Part shown: piece after piece, positions 1 through 6,825 of the stretch
Numbering within the stretch: position 1 is the first letter of the stretch
Layout: each line of letters opens with the position of its first letter
Origin: JBFJWU01 sp041623475 [NCBI: bacterium]
GTDB taxonomy: Bacteria; J088
Direction: 5' to 3'
DNA: 10,064 bases
NCBI GenBank assembly: GCA_041623475.1
Contig: JBFJWU010000100.1
Location: forward strand, 1-10,064
Translations under genes and position numbers: made by a program
The notes under the pieces: generated by a model
Told to the model about the DNA's origin: nothing
Seen by the model: only the letters and a program-made list of their open reading frames with translations
Database searches by the model: none

Positions 1-563
1 GCCTTGATTTCCAGTCCGTAACTGAATCCGGATTGAGTTTCGACATTGAGCCGCTCCAGCAATGTGCGCTTAACCAGGAAAAATGTATTGGTTGGATCGC
101 TCGCGGGAAATCCCAGGTGCCACAATACATACGCTACTGCTCGGGACAGAGTGCCTTTGATCAACGGAGCGCCAATCATCTGGCCACCGTGACGGTAGCG
201 GGTCGCGCATGCAAGTGGAGCATCTGCCGCCGTAGCCGCCTGGAATAACCTGCGCAGGACCTCGGGTTCGTCGGATCCGTCGGCTGTTACAAACGCGACC
301 CACCTGTGGTTGGCAAGTTCAATACCGGTCCGGACGGCACCCATAGCGCCTTCGTAACGGTTTGTGTGTACAGATACCAGGGCATCATGTTTATCAACAG
401 ACTCGACGGCTGCCACGGTTGGATCATCGGGGTCGTCAACCACGATCAGGATTGAACAAGTCTGGCCGAGGATTTGGAGCAGCCCGATAATAACGGTGGC
501 AATGTTGTCCTGTTCGTGTCTGGCAGGAATAACGACGGCCAGGTCGTGGCAACGTTCAGTCAT
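1..563 (-). CDS. Family-2 glycosyltransferase, polyprenyl-phosphate sugar type (3' end outside window)
   Basis: The first 187 residues are visible and the gene continues past base 1. A GT2 (GT-A fold) enzyme of the dolichol/polyprenyl-phosphate mannosyltransferase type, expected to move a sugar from a nucleotide donor to a lipid phosphate on the cytoplasmic face. Visible: first strand VVIPARHE (10-17), acidic loop VVDDPDDP (41-48), TADGSDEPE (94-101) where DPM-like enzymes carry their metal-binding acidic motif, then RYRHGG (122-127), a TNTFFLVKR stretch (158-166) and GFSYGLEIK (179-187), all in the order usual for this family. The ATG at 563-561 overlaps the epimerase stop by four bases (ATGA), so translation is probably coupled. 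Donor and acceptor cannot be read from sequence. It is not known whether a C-terminal membrane domain follows. Family call is firm; lipid-phosphate acceptor is likely, not proven. Confidence 0.88.
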   Translation of the reverse strand, partial: MTERCHDLAVVIPARHEQDNIATVIIGLLQILGQTCSILIVVDDPDDPTVAAVESVDKHDALVSVHTNRYEGAMGAVRTGIELANHRWVAFVTADGSDEPEVLRRLFQAATAADAPLACATRYRHGGQMIGAPLIKGTLSRAVAYVLWHLGFPASDPTNTFFLVKRTLLERLNVETQSGFSYGLEIK

Positions 564-1564
564 CCCACAGCTGTTGCCGGCAGTCCTGCCCTGGATCGCT
601 CGATCCATCCGGCAACATCCTCGATTGCCGAGTTGATCGAGGTGTCCGCAGTAAACCCAAGCAGTCTGGCCGCTTTTTCGGTCGCACCGAAATTTCGCCG
701 GACGTCAGATGGCGGGCAGGGAAGGGTCTGGTAGGCAAAAGGCCGATGATCGCCCAGTCGCGTCCATAATGCTTCGGCAAGCTGAAGGATCGACATTTGT
801 TCCGGCGCGCAGATATTGAATACGTGGTTAACCGCGCTGGCATTTTCGATACATGCACGAATTCCGCGGGCGACATCGTTGACGTGGGTAAACTGGCGCA
901 CCTGGTGTCCATCGCCCAGGATTTTGACCGGATATTCACCGTCCAGGATCCGGGTCCCGATATCGGCAGCGACATGGGCGTCGCCAGGCCTCCGGTCAGG
1001 GTCGTTCAGGACCGATTGATTTTGTCCTGGTCCGATGCAATTGGAAGGTCGGACGATTGTCCACGGCATTCCGGATTCACCTGCAGCTTGCCGCAACGCT
1101 CGTTCGGCAAGGAGTTTTTGCCGAGCGTAGGGTGATGTTGGAAGGCGAAGTGTATCGGTGTCCGATTCGTGCGACGGAAACTGCGTCGCGTGCTGATAGA
1201 CAAGCGACGATGAAACCAGGATGAATCTGCTCAGGACACCGTTTTGCCATGCATTAAGTGCCTCGGTTAACGCGGTTTCAAAGATCTGCTGATTTGATTC
1301 AAACAGGCGATGGCCATTTTGGTGGCAATAGCCGATTCCTCCGGCAAGCGCTGCACCGCAGACAAATATGTCGCAGTTCACCAGCGCGCTCCGAATCGCA
1401 TTGGTGTCACGGGCATCAGCCGTAACCCATTGGACATCCAGACCGTTCTTGTGTTGGTTCGGTGTTCGAATATCAAAGCCGACGACTTCGTAGCCTGCCG
1501 AGCGCAGCTCACGAACAGCTGCGCTCATAACAAATCCAGCCGCGCCCGTAACCAGGATTCGCAT
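560..1564 (-). CDS. NAD-dependent epimerase/dehydratase (extended SDR), nucleotide-sugar modifying
   Basis: 334 residues, normal for extended SDR nucleotide-sugar enzymes. N-terminal Rossmann fold begins MRILVTGAAGFV (1-12); catalytic residues are the Ser run SSS (118-120) and Tyr146-x3-Lys150 (YARQK); RPSNCIGPG (172-180) and RQFTHVNDVARG (223-234) are typical substrate-domain motifs. The segment ALAGGIGY (72-79) resembles the GGxGY stretch of GDP-mannose 3,5-epimerase-like members, so a GDP- or UDP-sugar substrate is plausible but unassigned. Oddity: the third glycine of the TGxxGxxG nucleotide-binding motif is Met13. Start: ATG at 1564 is chosen because GGAGGG lies four bases upstream and the fold begins there; an in-frame TTG at 1579 has an equally placed GGAGGG and would add five residues. 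It follows the lipoprotein gene by 92 bases and overlaps the glycosyltransferase start by four. Confidence 0.93.
   Translation of the reverse strand: MRILVTGAAGFVMSAAVRELRSAGYEVVGFDIRTPNQHKNGLDVQWVTADARDTNAIRSALVNCDIFVCGAALAGGIGYCHQNGHRLFESNQQIFETALTEALNAWQNGVLSRFILVSSSLVYQHATQFPSHESDTDTLRLPTSPYARQKLLAERALRQAAGESGMPWTIVRPSNCIGPGQNQSVLNDPDRRPGDAHVAADIGTRILDGEYPVKILGDGHQVRQFTHVNDVARGIRACIENASAVNHVFNICAPEQMSILQLAEALWTRLGDHRPFAYQTLPCPPSDVRRNFGATEKAARLLGFTADTSINSAIEDVAGWIERSRAGLPATAVG
1500..1526. repeat. Perfect 10-bp inverted repeat, 7-nt spacer, early in the epimerase gene
   Basis: GAGCGCAGCT and AGCTGCGCTC flank CACGAAC. In the leftward transcript it would form a GC-rich hairpin about 40 bases after the epimerase start codon, over codons 13-22. 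The pairing is seen directly; a regulatory role (slowing ribosomes, RNA processing within the operon) is only a possibility, and it may be chance in coding DNA rich in Ala/Arg/Leu codons. Confidence 0.6.
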
Positions 1565-1568
1565 CGGT

Positions 1569-1589
1569 CCCTCCAGCAACCAACCCTCC
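1569..1589 (-). promoter_or_regulatory. Tandem Shine-Dalgarno sites before the epimerase
   Basis: On the minus strand GGAGGG at 1589-1584 lies four bases before TTG (1579-1577), and a second GGAGGG at 1574-1569 lies four bases before ATG (1564-1562). Both starts are in frame. These are the clearest ribosome-binding sites in the window; most other genes here have weak ones or rely on overlap with the upstream gene. The ATG is favoured because the Rossmann fold starts there. Confidence 0.65.
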
Positions 1590-1656
1590 GCTGCGCCGAC
1601 ACCAGGATGCGTCGACCTGAGTTCATGCTACTACAGCTGCACGCCGAAAACGCCCT

Positions 1657-2760
1657 TCAGGGAAGGCTGGGGTGACTGAACAGTTCAAGCCATTTCTGGT
1701 CAAATTGAAACGCACCCTCCAACGTCCAGATTCCGGTTGGATTGGTTACATACAGTGCCGCCAGCCATGTGGTCGTTGCCGGGCGAGGAAATGTAATTGT
1801 TTGCGCAGTGGCCTGGGTCTGGAATGCGCCATAGCCGTTAGTCATTGAGTCATCGATCGCCATTTGCAGAGCCGCTTCGTCATACGATGCCGCCAGATCC
1901 CCGGACGGATCAGACATCAATAATTGCACCTCGCCAATTCGTTTGCGTGCCCGCCATCGCAACTGGACATCGGTCCCGATCCCGGTTGCATCAAGGTCGC
2001 CGAACGTAATCTTGTACGGATTAAAACAAAGCGCATCAGGGTCGATAAATGTCGACACAGCGATCAGCCCACTGGTGATGTCAGGGCTGTCAGACCATGC
2101 CGTACGGATCGATCTGGAAACGGTCGCATCGATCTGCCCAGCGATTTCGGTACCCAGATCCCAGGTCCAGCGAGTTCCGTCCGGATTTTCGATCAGTTCG
2201 CCGGATTGCTTGCGCAGGTCTGTGCCGGGCGGACGCACACCTGCGACGTGCAGCTCTTCACACGAGCTGCGATTCGGAATTGGAAACGGAATTGGGGGAT
2301 CCGGGTCGGATCGCCGCTGGCCAAAGGTCGGATCACAGCGTTCGTGGTCTTCAATCCTGCAGGGCTTAAGCGTCAGGACTACGTCGACCGGCGACTTTCT
2401 ACTGATTGTTACCTCGGTAGTCGCTGCGACGAACACGACGCCCAGATCGTTGTCATTACCCGTTAATCCGCCCACGACAGCAACGTGCCAGGTCCCTGGT
2501 TCGAGGCCGGAATAGTGTTCTGAGCCCGAAGTGCCGGCGGCTGTGCGGATTTCGGGGAGAAAATCCTGGTGGGTCAGGCTGATCTGTGTTGATGTGTAGT
2601 CGTCCCGCGCTGATTCGGCAGGCGAATAACGAATCCGCAGGTTTGGCTCGGCTGTCGGATCGCTACCGAGGCAGCCTGGTTGAGTTGATGCGACGAGCAC
2701 CGCTGTGACAAGTGCATAAATGCGGGTGCGTGGTTGTTTTTGAGTTCTGCGAACAAACAT
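1657..2760 (-). CDS. Unrecognised probable lipoprotein, two-domain, 367 aa
   Basis: I do not recognise a family. Residues 1-13 are basic, 14-26 hydrophobic, followed by TQPGC (26-30) and a Ser/Asp-containing mature start, so a signal peptide with lipidation at Cys30 is likely; the lipobox is unusual (Gln at -3, Pro at -2), and signal peptidase I cleavage is an alternative. Residues about 35-130 read as a beta-rich domain (LEPGTWHVAVVGG, then VDVVLTLKP). A Cys pair PCRIEDHERC and a Pro/Asp-rich linker (about 145-160) lead to a second domain of about 200 residues with further Cys (SSCEEL, ALCFNP), so exported disulfides are possible. The C-terminus has WLAALYVTNPTGIWTLEGAFQF. The start at 2760 is chosen because its ATG shares its A with the TGA of the carbamoyltransferase; a longer reading from 2811 would overlap that gene by 52 bases. 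Its place in a sugar operon suggests an envelope role, perhaps glycan binding (inference). Confidence 0.72.
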   Translation of the reverse strand: MFVRRTQKQPRTRIYALVTAVLVASTQPGCLGSDPTAEPNLRIRYSPAESARDDYTSTQISLTHQDFLPEIRTAAGTSGSEHYSGLEPGTWHVAVVGGLTGNDNDLGVVFVAATTEVTISRKSPVDVVLTLKPCRIEDHERCDPTFGQRRSDPDPPIPFPIPNRSSCEELHVAGVRPPGTDLRKQSGELIENPDGTRWTWDLGTEIAGQIDATVSRSIRTAWSDSPDITSGLIAVSTFIDPDALCFNPYKITFGDLDATGIGTDVQLRWRARKRIGEVQLLMSDPSGDLAASYDEAALQMAIDDSMTNGYGAFQTQATAQTITFPRPATTTWLAALYVTNPTGIWTLEGAFQFDQKWLELFSHPSLP

Positions 2761-4622
2761 CACGATCCGTTGCGGAATGCCTGTGCGGCGACAGGCGCGC
2801 GTTCCTGCCAACCGGGTTGTTCCTGCTTTCGGTAGATTGTATCGCCGATCACAAGAATGTCTATTTCCGTTGTCATAAAGCTTCGGTAAGCATCAAAATG
2901 GTCACAAACAATGGGCTCGTCGCGAACGTTGAAACTGGTGTTGATCAGCATCGGTATGCCTGTCAACTGGTGGAAGGCGGTCAGCAATTGGCGAAATCGC
3001 GGGTTCGTGTTTTTGTCAACGGTTTGGACCCGTGCTGAAAAGTCGACGTGGGTTACGGCCGGGCATGTCGACCAGGGACGCTCGGTGTGACTGGTGTGCG
3101 CATCGTCCAGGTTCATCTGGGGTTCGGCAAGCCGATGCTGTTCCAGCAACTCGCCGACGAGCAACATATATGGTGATGCAGCAGACAGCTCAAAATACTC
3201 AGATGCGTGTTCCAGCAGGATCGCTGGCGCAAACGGACGGAACGGCTCGCGACGTTTGACGCGATCATTCAGGTGTTTCTGCATCGTCGGATTGGTCGGA
3301 TCTGCGACGATGGAACGGTTTCCCAGTGCGCGCGGTCCAAACTCCATCGATCCCTGGCACCAGCCAACAACTTTTCCGCCCGTGATGTCCCGGGCGACCT
3401 GCAGGCAAAGTTCGTCGAACTGGTCAATCGTGTGTCCTACGGCATCAAACTGGTCTGCCAGCTGCAGCCTGTGGCTATCGGGAATCGGCGGTCCCAGCAA
3501 TGCGCCGGCCATTCCGTCACACTGTGGATCAGCTGCGCGCGGTGCGTCAAAATAGATGTAATGTGCGGCGAGTGCGGCGCCGACCGCGCCCCCCGCATCG
3601 CCCGCCGCCGGTTGGACCCAGAAACCTTCGTTTGGTCGTCTGCGCAACAGCTGTCCATTTGCAACGCAGTTCAGGGCGACGCCGCCAGCCATGACCAGGT
3701 TTGTCTGCCCGGTCGTGGCACGGGCGTGGTCCGCCAGCTTGATAACGGTTTCTTCGACGACGACCTGGGCGGCCGCCGCCAGCGTGGCGTGTTCCTGGCG
3801 AATCCGGGTCCCTGGTTGTCGGCGGGCAATCCCGAACAGCTCCAGCCACCGGTTGTCACGTGTCATTGTCGTACCGCCGACGAAATCAAAGTACTCCAGG
3901 TTTAACGCGAAAGATCCATCGTCCCGCACCGCAACGATCTGATCATAGATCTTGTTAACAACCCCCTGGCAGTCACTGCCTGTCCGACCAAAAGGTGCCA
4001 GTCCCATAAGTTTGTACTCGCCACTGTTGACGCGAAAACCACAGTAGTAAGTAAATGCTGAATACAGCAGGCCCAGCGAATGGGGGAAATCCAGTTGTTT
4101 GGATACCGTGATTCCGTTATCCAAACCAGAGAAAATAGCCGTTGTCGCCCACTCTCCGACACCGTCAATTGTCAGGATCGCGGCCTCGGCAAAAGGGGAT
4201 GGATAGAACGCGCTTGCTGCGTGTGACAGGTGATGTTCGGGGAAAAGTATCTTGCCGGGAACGATATCGAGTTCGGCCAAATGGCGCCTGAGAACCTGCC
4301 TGGTGAACAGTTTTTCCCTGATCCAGACCGGCATGGACCTGACGAAGTTTCTAAAACCAAACGGCGCCACGTCATGTGCCGTTTCCAGCAAACGTTCGAA
4401 TTTCAGAAATGGTTTGTCGTAGAACGCTACCGTTGTAACATCGGAGGCTTTGATTGATGCGGCATTCAAGACCGCCATGATGGCGTTGGCCGGAAACGAC
4501 GGGTCGTTCTTGCGGCGTGTGAAGCGTTCCTCTTGTGCGGCGGCCAGAACCCTGCCGTCGACGACCACTGCAGCGGCGCTGTCGTGGTAGAACGCGGAAA
4601 TCCCGAGTATCTTTTGTTTCAC
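2760..4622 (-). CDS. O-carbamoyltransferase, NodU/CmcH (TobZ-like) family
   Basis: About 620 residues, the usual length. These enzymes use carbamoyl phosphate and ATP to form carbamoyl-adenylate and transfer the carbamoyl group to a hydroxyl, as in Nod factor, cephamycin and tobramycin. Visible in order: ILGISAFYHDSAAA at the N-terminus; HHLSHAASAFYPSPF (about 130-144), the His-rich motif of the Kae1-like/carbamoyltransferase domain; DGVGEW (about 153-158); NSGEYKLMGLAPFG; MAGGVALNCVANG (about 311-323); and the C-terminal domain with FGPRALGNRSI, REPFRPFAPAIL and LINTSFNVRDEPIV. No motif appears broken. Start: GTG at 4622 gives the family-like MKQKILGIS; a TTG at 4628 would add two residues. 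Neither has a clear Shine-Dalgarno. It lies 15 bases after the DUF5989 gene, and its stop overlaps the lipoprotein start by one base. The acceptor is presumably a surface sugar of this locus (inference). Confidence 0.96.
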   Translation of the reverse strand: MKQKILGISAFYHDSAAAVVVDGRVLAAAQEERFTRRKNDPSFPANAIMAVLNAASIKASDVTTVAFYDKPFLKFERLLETAHDVAPFGFRNFVRSMPVWIREKLFTRQVLRRHLAELDIVPGKILFPEHHLSHAASAFYPSPFAEAAILTIDGVGEWATTAIFSGLDNGITVSKQLDFPHSLGLLYSAFTYYCGFRVNSGEYKLMGLAPFGRTGSDCQGVVNKIYDQIVAVRDDGSFALNLEYFDFVGGTTMTRDNRWLELFGIARRQPGTRIRQEHATLAAAAQVVVEETVIKLADHARATTGQTNLVMAGGVALNCVANGQLLRRRPNEGFWVQPAAGDAGGAVGAALAAHYIYFDAPRAADPQCDGMAGALLGPPIPDSHRLQLADQFDAVGHTIDQFDELCLQVARDITGGKVVGWCQGSMEFGPRALGNRSIVADPTNPTMQKHLNDRVKRREPFRPFAPAILLEHASEYFELSAASPYMLLVGELLEQHRLAEPQMNLDDAHTSHTERPWSTCPAVTHVDFSARVQTVDKNTNPRFRQLLTAFHQLTGIPMLINTSFNVRDEPIVCDHFDAYRSFMTTEIDILVIGDTIYRKQEQPGWQERAPVAAQAFRNGS

Positions 4623-4637
4623 AGGCAATCGCTGGAT

Positions 4638-4787
4638 CTAGAAAAGCGTATATATGAACGGCGAAATTGCGGATCCCCCACCAAAAACAATGACCGCCCC
4701 GATTGCCAACAAGACAATGATGACGGGCGCAAGCCAGTACTTTTTGTGTTCAGTGAGGTATCCCCACAGATCGATCAGAAATTCCAA
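4638..4787 (-). CDS. DUF5989 family small membrane protein, 49 aa
   Basis: A short gene easily missed because it starts with TTG. The protein begins (M)EFLIDLWGYLTEHKKYWL and has one membrane span at about 19-36 (LAPVIIVLLAIGAVIVFG), then a GGGSAISPFIYTLF tail. The N-terminal EFL.DLW.YL.E.KKYWL pattern and the small size match DUF5989, whose genes I know as frequent neighbours of SxtJ-family proteins and NodU/CmcH carbamoyltransferases, exactly the order here. An in-frame TGA two codons upstream excludes a longer protein, so TTG at 4787 is the only family-consistent start. No strong Shine-Dalgarno is visible. It sits 57 bases after the SxtJ-like gene. Function unknown; a membrane partner or anchor for the soluble carbamoyltransferase is my inference. 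Confidence 0.88.
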   Translation of the reverse strand: MEFLIDLWGYLTEHKKYWLAPVIIVLLAIGAVIVFGGGSAISPFIYTLF

Positions 4788-4844
4788 CGGTCAATTCCGC
4801 TCGTCTTGCTGCCGCCGGACTGGTCGTGGCCAGGGGTATGGTTG

Positions 4845-5231
4845 TCAGTACGGATTGGACAGGTCCTGTGCTCGGAACTTATGATTCCTGATGTTGTATC
4901 GGGTTCTTGCACAGTTGTTCCATTCCTTGCGACCCAGGCTGTCCAGTTTGCAGGCTCTCCGAACCAGACCGACCGGCACCACCATAAATACATAGATCGT
5001 TGCCAGGACGACTGGTGTAACCAGTCGATTTAATGTAATTGCCAGGCCAAACCAGGTGCGCGTTACGGGCATTAATGTTCCTGGCGCAGCGACCGACAAT
5101 GCGGTCAGTACTGCAGCGGCGTAAAGAAACTGGTGTACGTCAAAGACAAAAGACAATACGACACTGACAAGCGCGAAAACCAGTCCGGTTTCCCTTGCGT
5201 GCCGGTGCGTCAGCGTTATCTGGTTAATCAT
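4845..5231 (-). CDS. SxtJ-family small integral membrane protein, 128 aa
   Basis: Hydrophobic protein with three likely spans (about 15-31, 36-53 and 62-90), a short basic N-terminus and a polar basic tail that begins RRACKLDSLGRK and ends DLSNPY. Size, topology and the D.L.RK tail resemble the SxtJ family, named after a gene of the saxitoxin cluster; such genes lie next to carbamoyltransferases. The tail is more divergent than the membrane part. First gene of the leftward unit. ATG at 5231 is used; a GGAG lies 14 bases upstream, farther than ideal, so an unusual start slightly upstream is possible. The family's biochemical role is not established; neighbourhood suggests it works with the DUF5989 protein and the carbamoyltransferase at the inner membrane (inference). 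Confidence 0.8.
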   Translation of the reverse strand: MINQITLTHRHARETGLVFALVSVVLSFVFDVHQFLYAAAVLTALSVAAPGTLMPVTRTWFGLAITLNRLVTPVVLATIYVFMVVPVGLVRRACKLDSLGRKEWNNCARTRYNIRNHKFRAQDLSNPY

Positions 5232-5352
5232 CAGCTCAATTTGAACTCCTGCTTTAGTTTACCGCTGTGTTGGCTGGCGAAGCGGCTGAGGGTGTTTGTG
5301 TGCAGGTCGCCGTGTGACATCAAGCGGAAGCCGGACAGCTAGAATAACGAAC
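5232..5352. promoter_or_regulatory. Divergent intergenic region carrying the promoters of both units
   Basis: The two units face away from each other here, so both promoters should lie in or near these 121 bases. On the plus strand TAGAAT (5340-5345) could be a -10 box, with GTGACA (5314-5319) upstream at a 20-base spacing, longer than the ideal 17. No convincing sigma-70 pair was found for the minus strand; TAAACT near 5254-5259 is weak. Next to the SxtJ-like start is a 15-base imperfect palindrome (5233-5247, AGCTCAATTTGAACT, six of seven pairs match) that could be an operator. All of this is by eye. Confidence 0.45.
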
Positions 5353-6819
5353 GTGAACACCAGAGATCCATCAAGTACCCCTGGGGCTGGCCCGACATTG
5401 ATTTCGATCGATGATGCCGAGCAAATGACCATGGCTGAGGTACAGCAATTGTACCGCCAGCATGTCAACGGCGGGATGGTCGATATTTTTTCAAGCTTCG
5501 GATTTGGCCGGGTTCTGGCCAGACGTGCCGAAGGGGTCTGGATCGAGTTGGACGACGGTTCGCGAATACTGGATTTTACCGGGGGGTTGGGCGTCCTGAA
5601 CCACGGGCATAATCATCCCAGGATTCTGGCCGCACGCCAGCGTTTCCAGGAACAATCCCGAATGGAAGTCCACAAGATGTTCCTGTCCCGGTATGTTGCC
5701 GCGCTCAGTCACAACCTCTCGGAACTGTTGCCACGCGACCTGAACAAGGTCTATTTGTGCAACTCCGGGGCCGAAGCGATCGAAGGTGCACTGAAACTGG
5801 CCAGCAAGGTTTACTCTGGGAAACGCCAGGTTGTCCTGCACGCGGACAATTCGTTTCACGGCAAGTTGATAGGCTCAGGATCGATTTCCGGTTCGCTTGT
5901 GCGCCGACACGAGTTTCCCCAGATGAACGGTGCCCGGCCCTTTATGTTTAACGACCTTGGATCGGTCGAATCTGCGGTGCGCCAGTTTCGGAATTCCACG
6001 GGGGGCAGCGACGTTTTTGCAATCGTGGTTGAGCCGTTCAGCGTTACGACAATGCAGGCCTGTTCCGACCGGTTTCTGCAAGGCGTCCGGCGCATCTGCG
6101 ACCGGGACGGGATTGCTCTGGTGTTTGACGAAGTGTACTCGGGGTGCGGTCGAACCGGGGAGTTGTTCAGTTTCATGTCACAGGACGTGGTTCCCGACCT
6201 TCTGGCCATATCAAAATCTTTCGGTGGCGGTAAGGCGTCGGTTTCGGCATTCATCAGCGACGACGCCTGGTTTGATAATGCGTACGGGAAAAATCGCGAT
6301 GCGTTGCTGCACACAACCACCTACAACGGATTTGGCGAAGAATGCGTGACGGCGCTGGAGGCATTGGCGATCATTGTCGATGACGATTATCCCTCACGCG
6401 CCCGGCAAATCGAGGCCGATTTGCGCCCGGGACTGGAGCGCCTGAAATCGAGGTATCCAGGTATTATTGGCCAGATACGTGGCAAAGGAGCCGCGTTCGG
6501 CATTGAGATCCGATCTTCGCTTGACCTGGTTGCGAGCTTTATCGATCGATTGCCGAGTTTTGTTTCAGCCGATCGGTCATTACCCAGAAAGGTCGCGGTT
6601 GGCGCGATCCTGGACCATATGTTTATCGAACATGGGGTCCTGGGAGCAATGACGGAAAATCGTGACCAGGTGTTATTGGCCGCTTTGCCGGCCCTGGTCA
6701 CGGAGAAGGACCAGACAAGCCAATTCCTGGATGCAATGGACCAGACCCTCTCCATAGGTATGAACTCGCTGGTTGCACAGTTTGTTGGCGGCCGCATTCG
6801 CAAATTCCTTGGCACCTGA
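5353..6819 (+). CDS. Class III PLP-dependent aminotransferase
   Basis: 488 residues from the GTG at 5353; fold type I, class III. Visible: TGGLGVLNHGHNHPRI near the N-terminus; PLP-phosphate loop NSGAEAIEGALK (137-148); SFHGK (167-171); VVEPFS (225-230); LVFDEVYSGCGRTG (256-269) with Asp259 expected to pair with the pyridine nitrogen; and ISKSFGGG with the Schiff-base Lys288 (codon 6214-6216). TTTYNGFGEE replaces the more common HGSTFGGN loop, marking a distinct subgroup. All catalytic residues are present. Start is uncertain: homology becomes strong at about ATG 5425 (MTMAEVQQLY), but members I recall have a short extension, which favours GTG 5353; TTG 5296 and GTG 5314 are also open. First gene of the rightward unit, six bases before the DprE1-like gene. 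It probably aminates a ketone or aldehyde, perhaps one made by that oxidase (inference). Confidence 0.93.
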   Translation: MNTRDPSSTPGAGPTLISIDDAEQMTMAEVQQLYRQHVNGGMVDIFSSFGFGRVLARRAEGVWIELDDGSRILDFTGGLGVLNHGHNHPRILAARQRFQEQSRMEVHKMFLSRYVAALSHNLSELLPRDLNKVYLCNSGAEAIEGALKLASKVYSGKRQVVLHADNSFHGKLIGSGSISGSLVRRHEFPQMNGARPFMFNDLGSVESAVRQFRNSTGGSDVFAIVVEPFSVTTMQACSDRFLQGVRRICDRDGIALVFDEVYSGCGRTGELFSFMSQDVVPDLLAISKSFGGGKASVSAFISDDAWFDNAYGKNRDALLHTTTYNGFGEECVTALEALAIIVDDDYPSRARQIEADLRPGLERLKSRYPGIIGQIRGKGAAFGIEIRSSLDLVASFIDRLPSFVSADRSLPRKVAVGAILDHMFIEHGVLGAMTENRDQVLLAALPALVTEKDQTSQFLDAMDQTLSIGMNSLVAQFVGGRIRKFLGT

Positions 6820-6825
6820 AATTCG

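Noticed and set aside
592-607. Near-palindrome TGGATCGCTCGATCCA
   Set aside because: It encodes a normal stretch of the epimerase C-terminus with only two bases between arms; no partner copy or positional logic, so likely chance.
1654-1666. CCTTC-CCT-GAAGG hairpin at the lipoprotein stop as a terminator
   Set aside because: The stem is only five pairs, holds the stop codon and is followed by a broken T run (GCGTTTTCGG); too weak to call a terminator.
1924-2515. Two overlapping plus-strand frames of about 180-190 codons
   Set aside because: Both lie opposite the lipoprotein gene. That gene has a signal peptide and a coupled start; these frames have neither and no recognisable motif.
2758-2811. 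Longer N-terminus for the lipoprotein gene from 2811
   Set aside because: It would overlap the carbamoyltransferase by 52 bases and put 17 extra Arg-rich residues before the signal peptide; the ATG at 2760 fits the stop/start overlap.
3207-3905. 232-codon open frame on the plus strand
   Set aside because: It lies wholly opposite the well-supported carbamoyltransferase, has no family resemblance and an odd Cys/Arg-rich composition typical of antisense frames.
5856-6320. Minus-strand frame of 154 codons
   Set aside because: Antisense to the aminotransferase core, whose catalytic motifs are intact; no independent evidence of coding.
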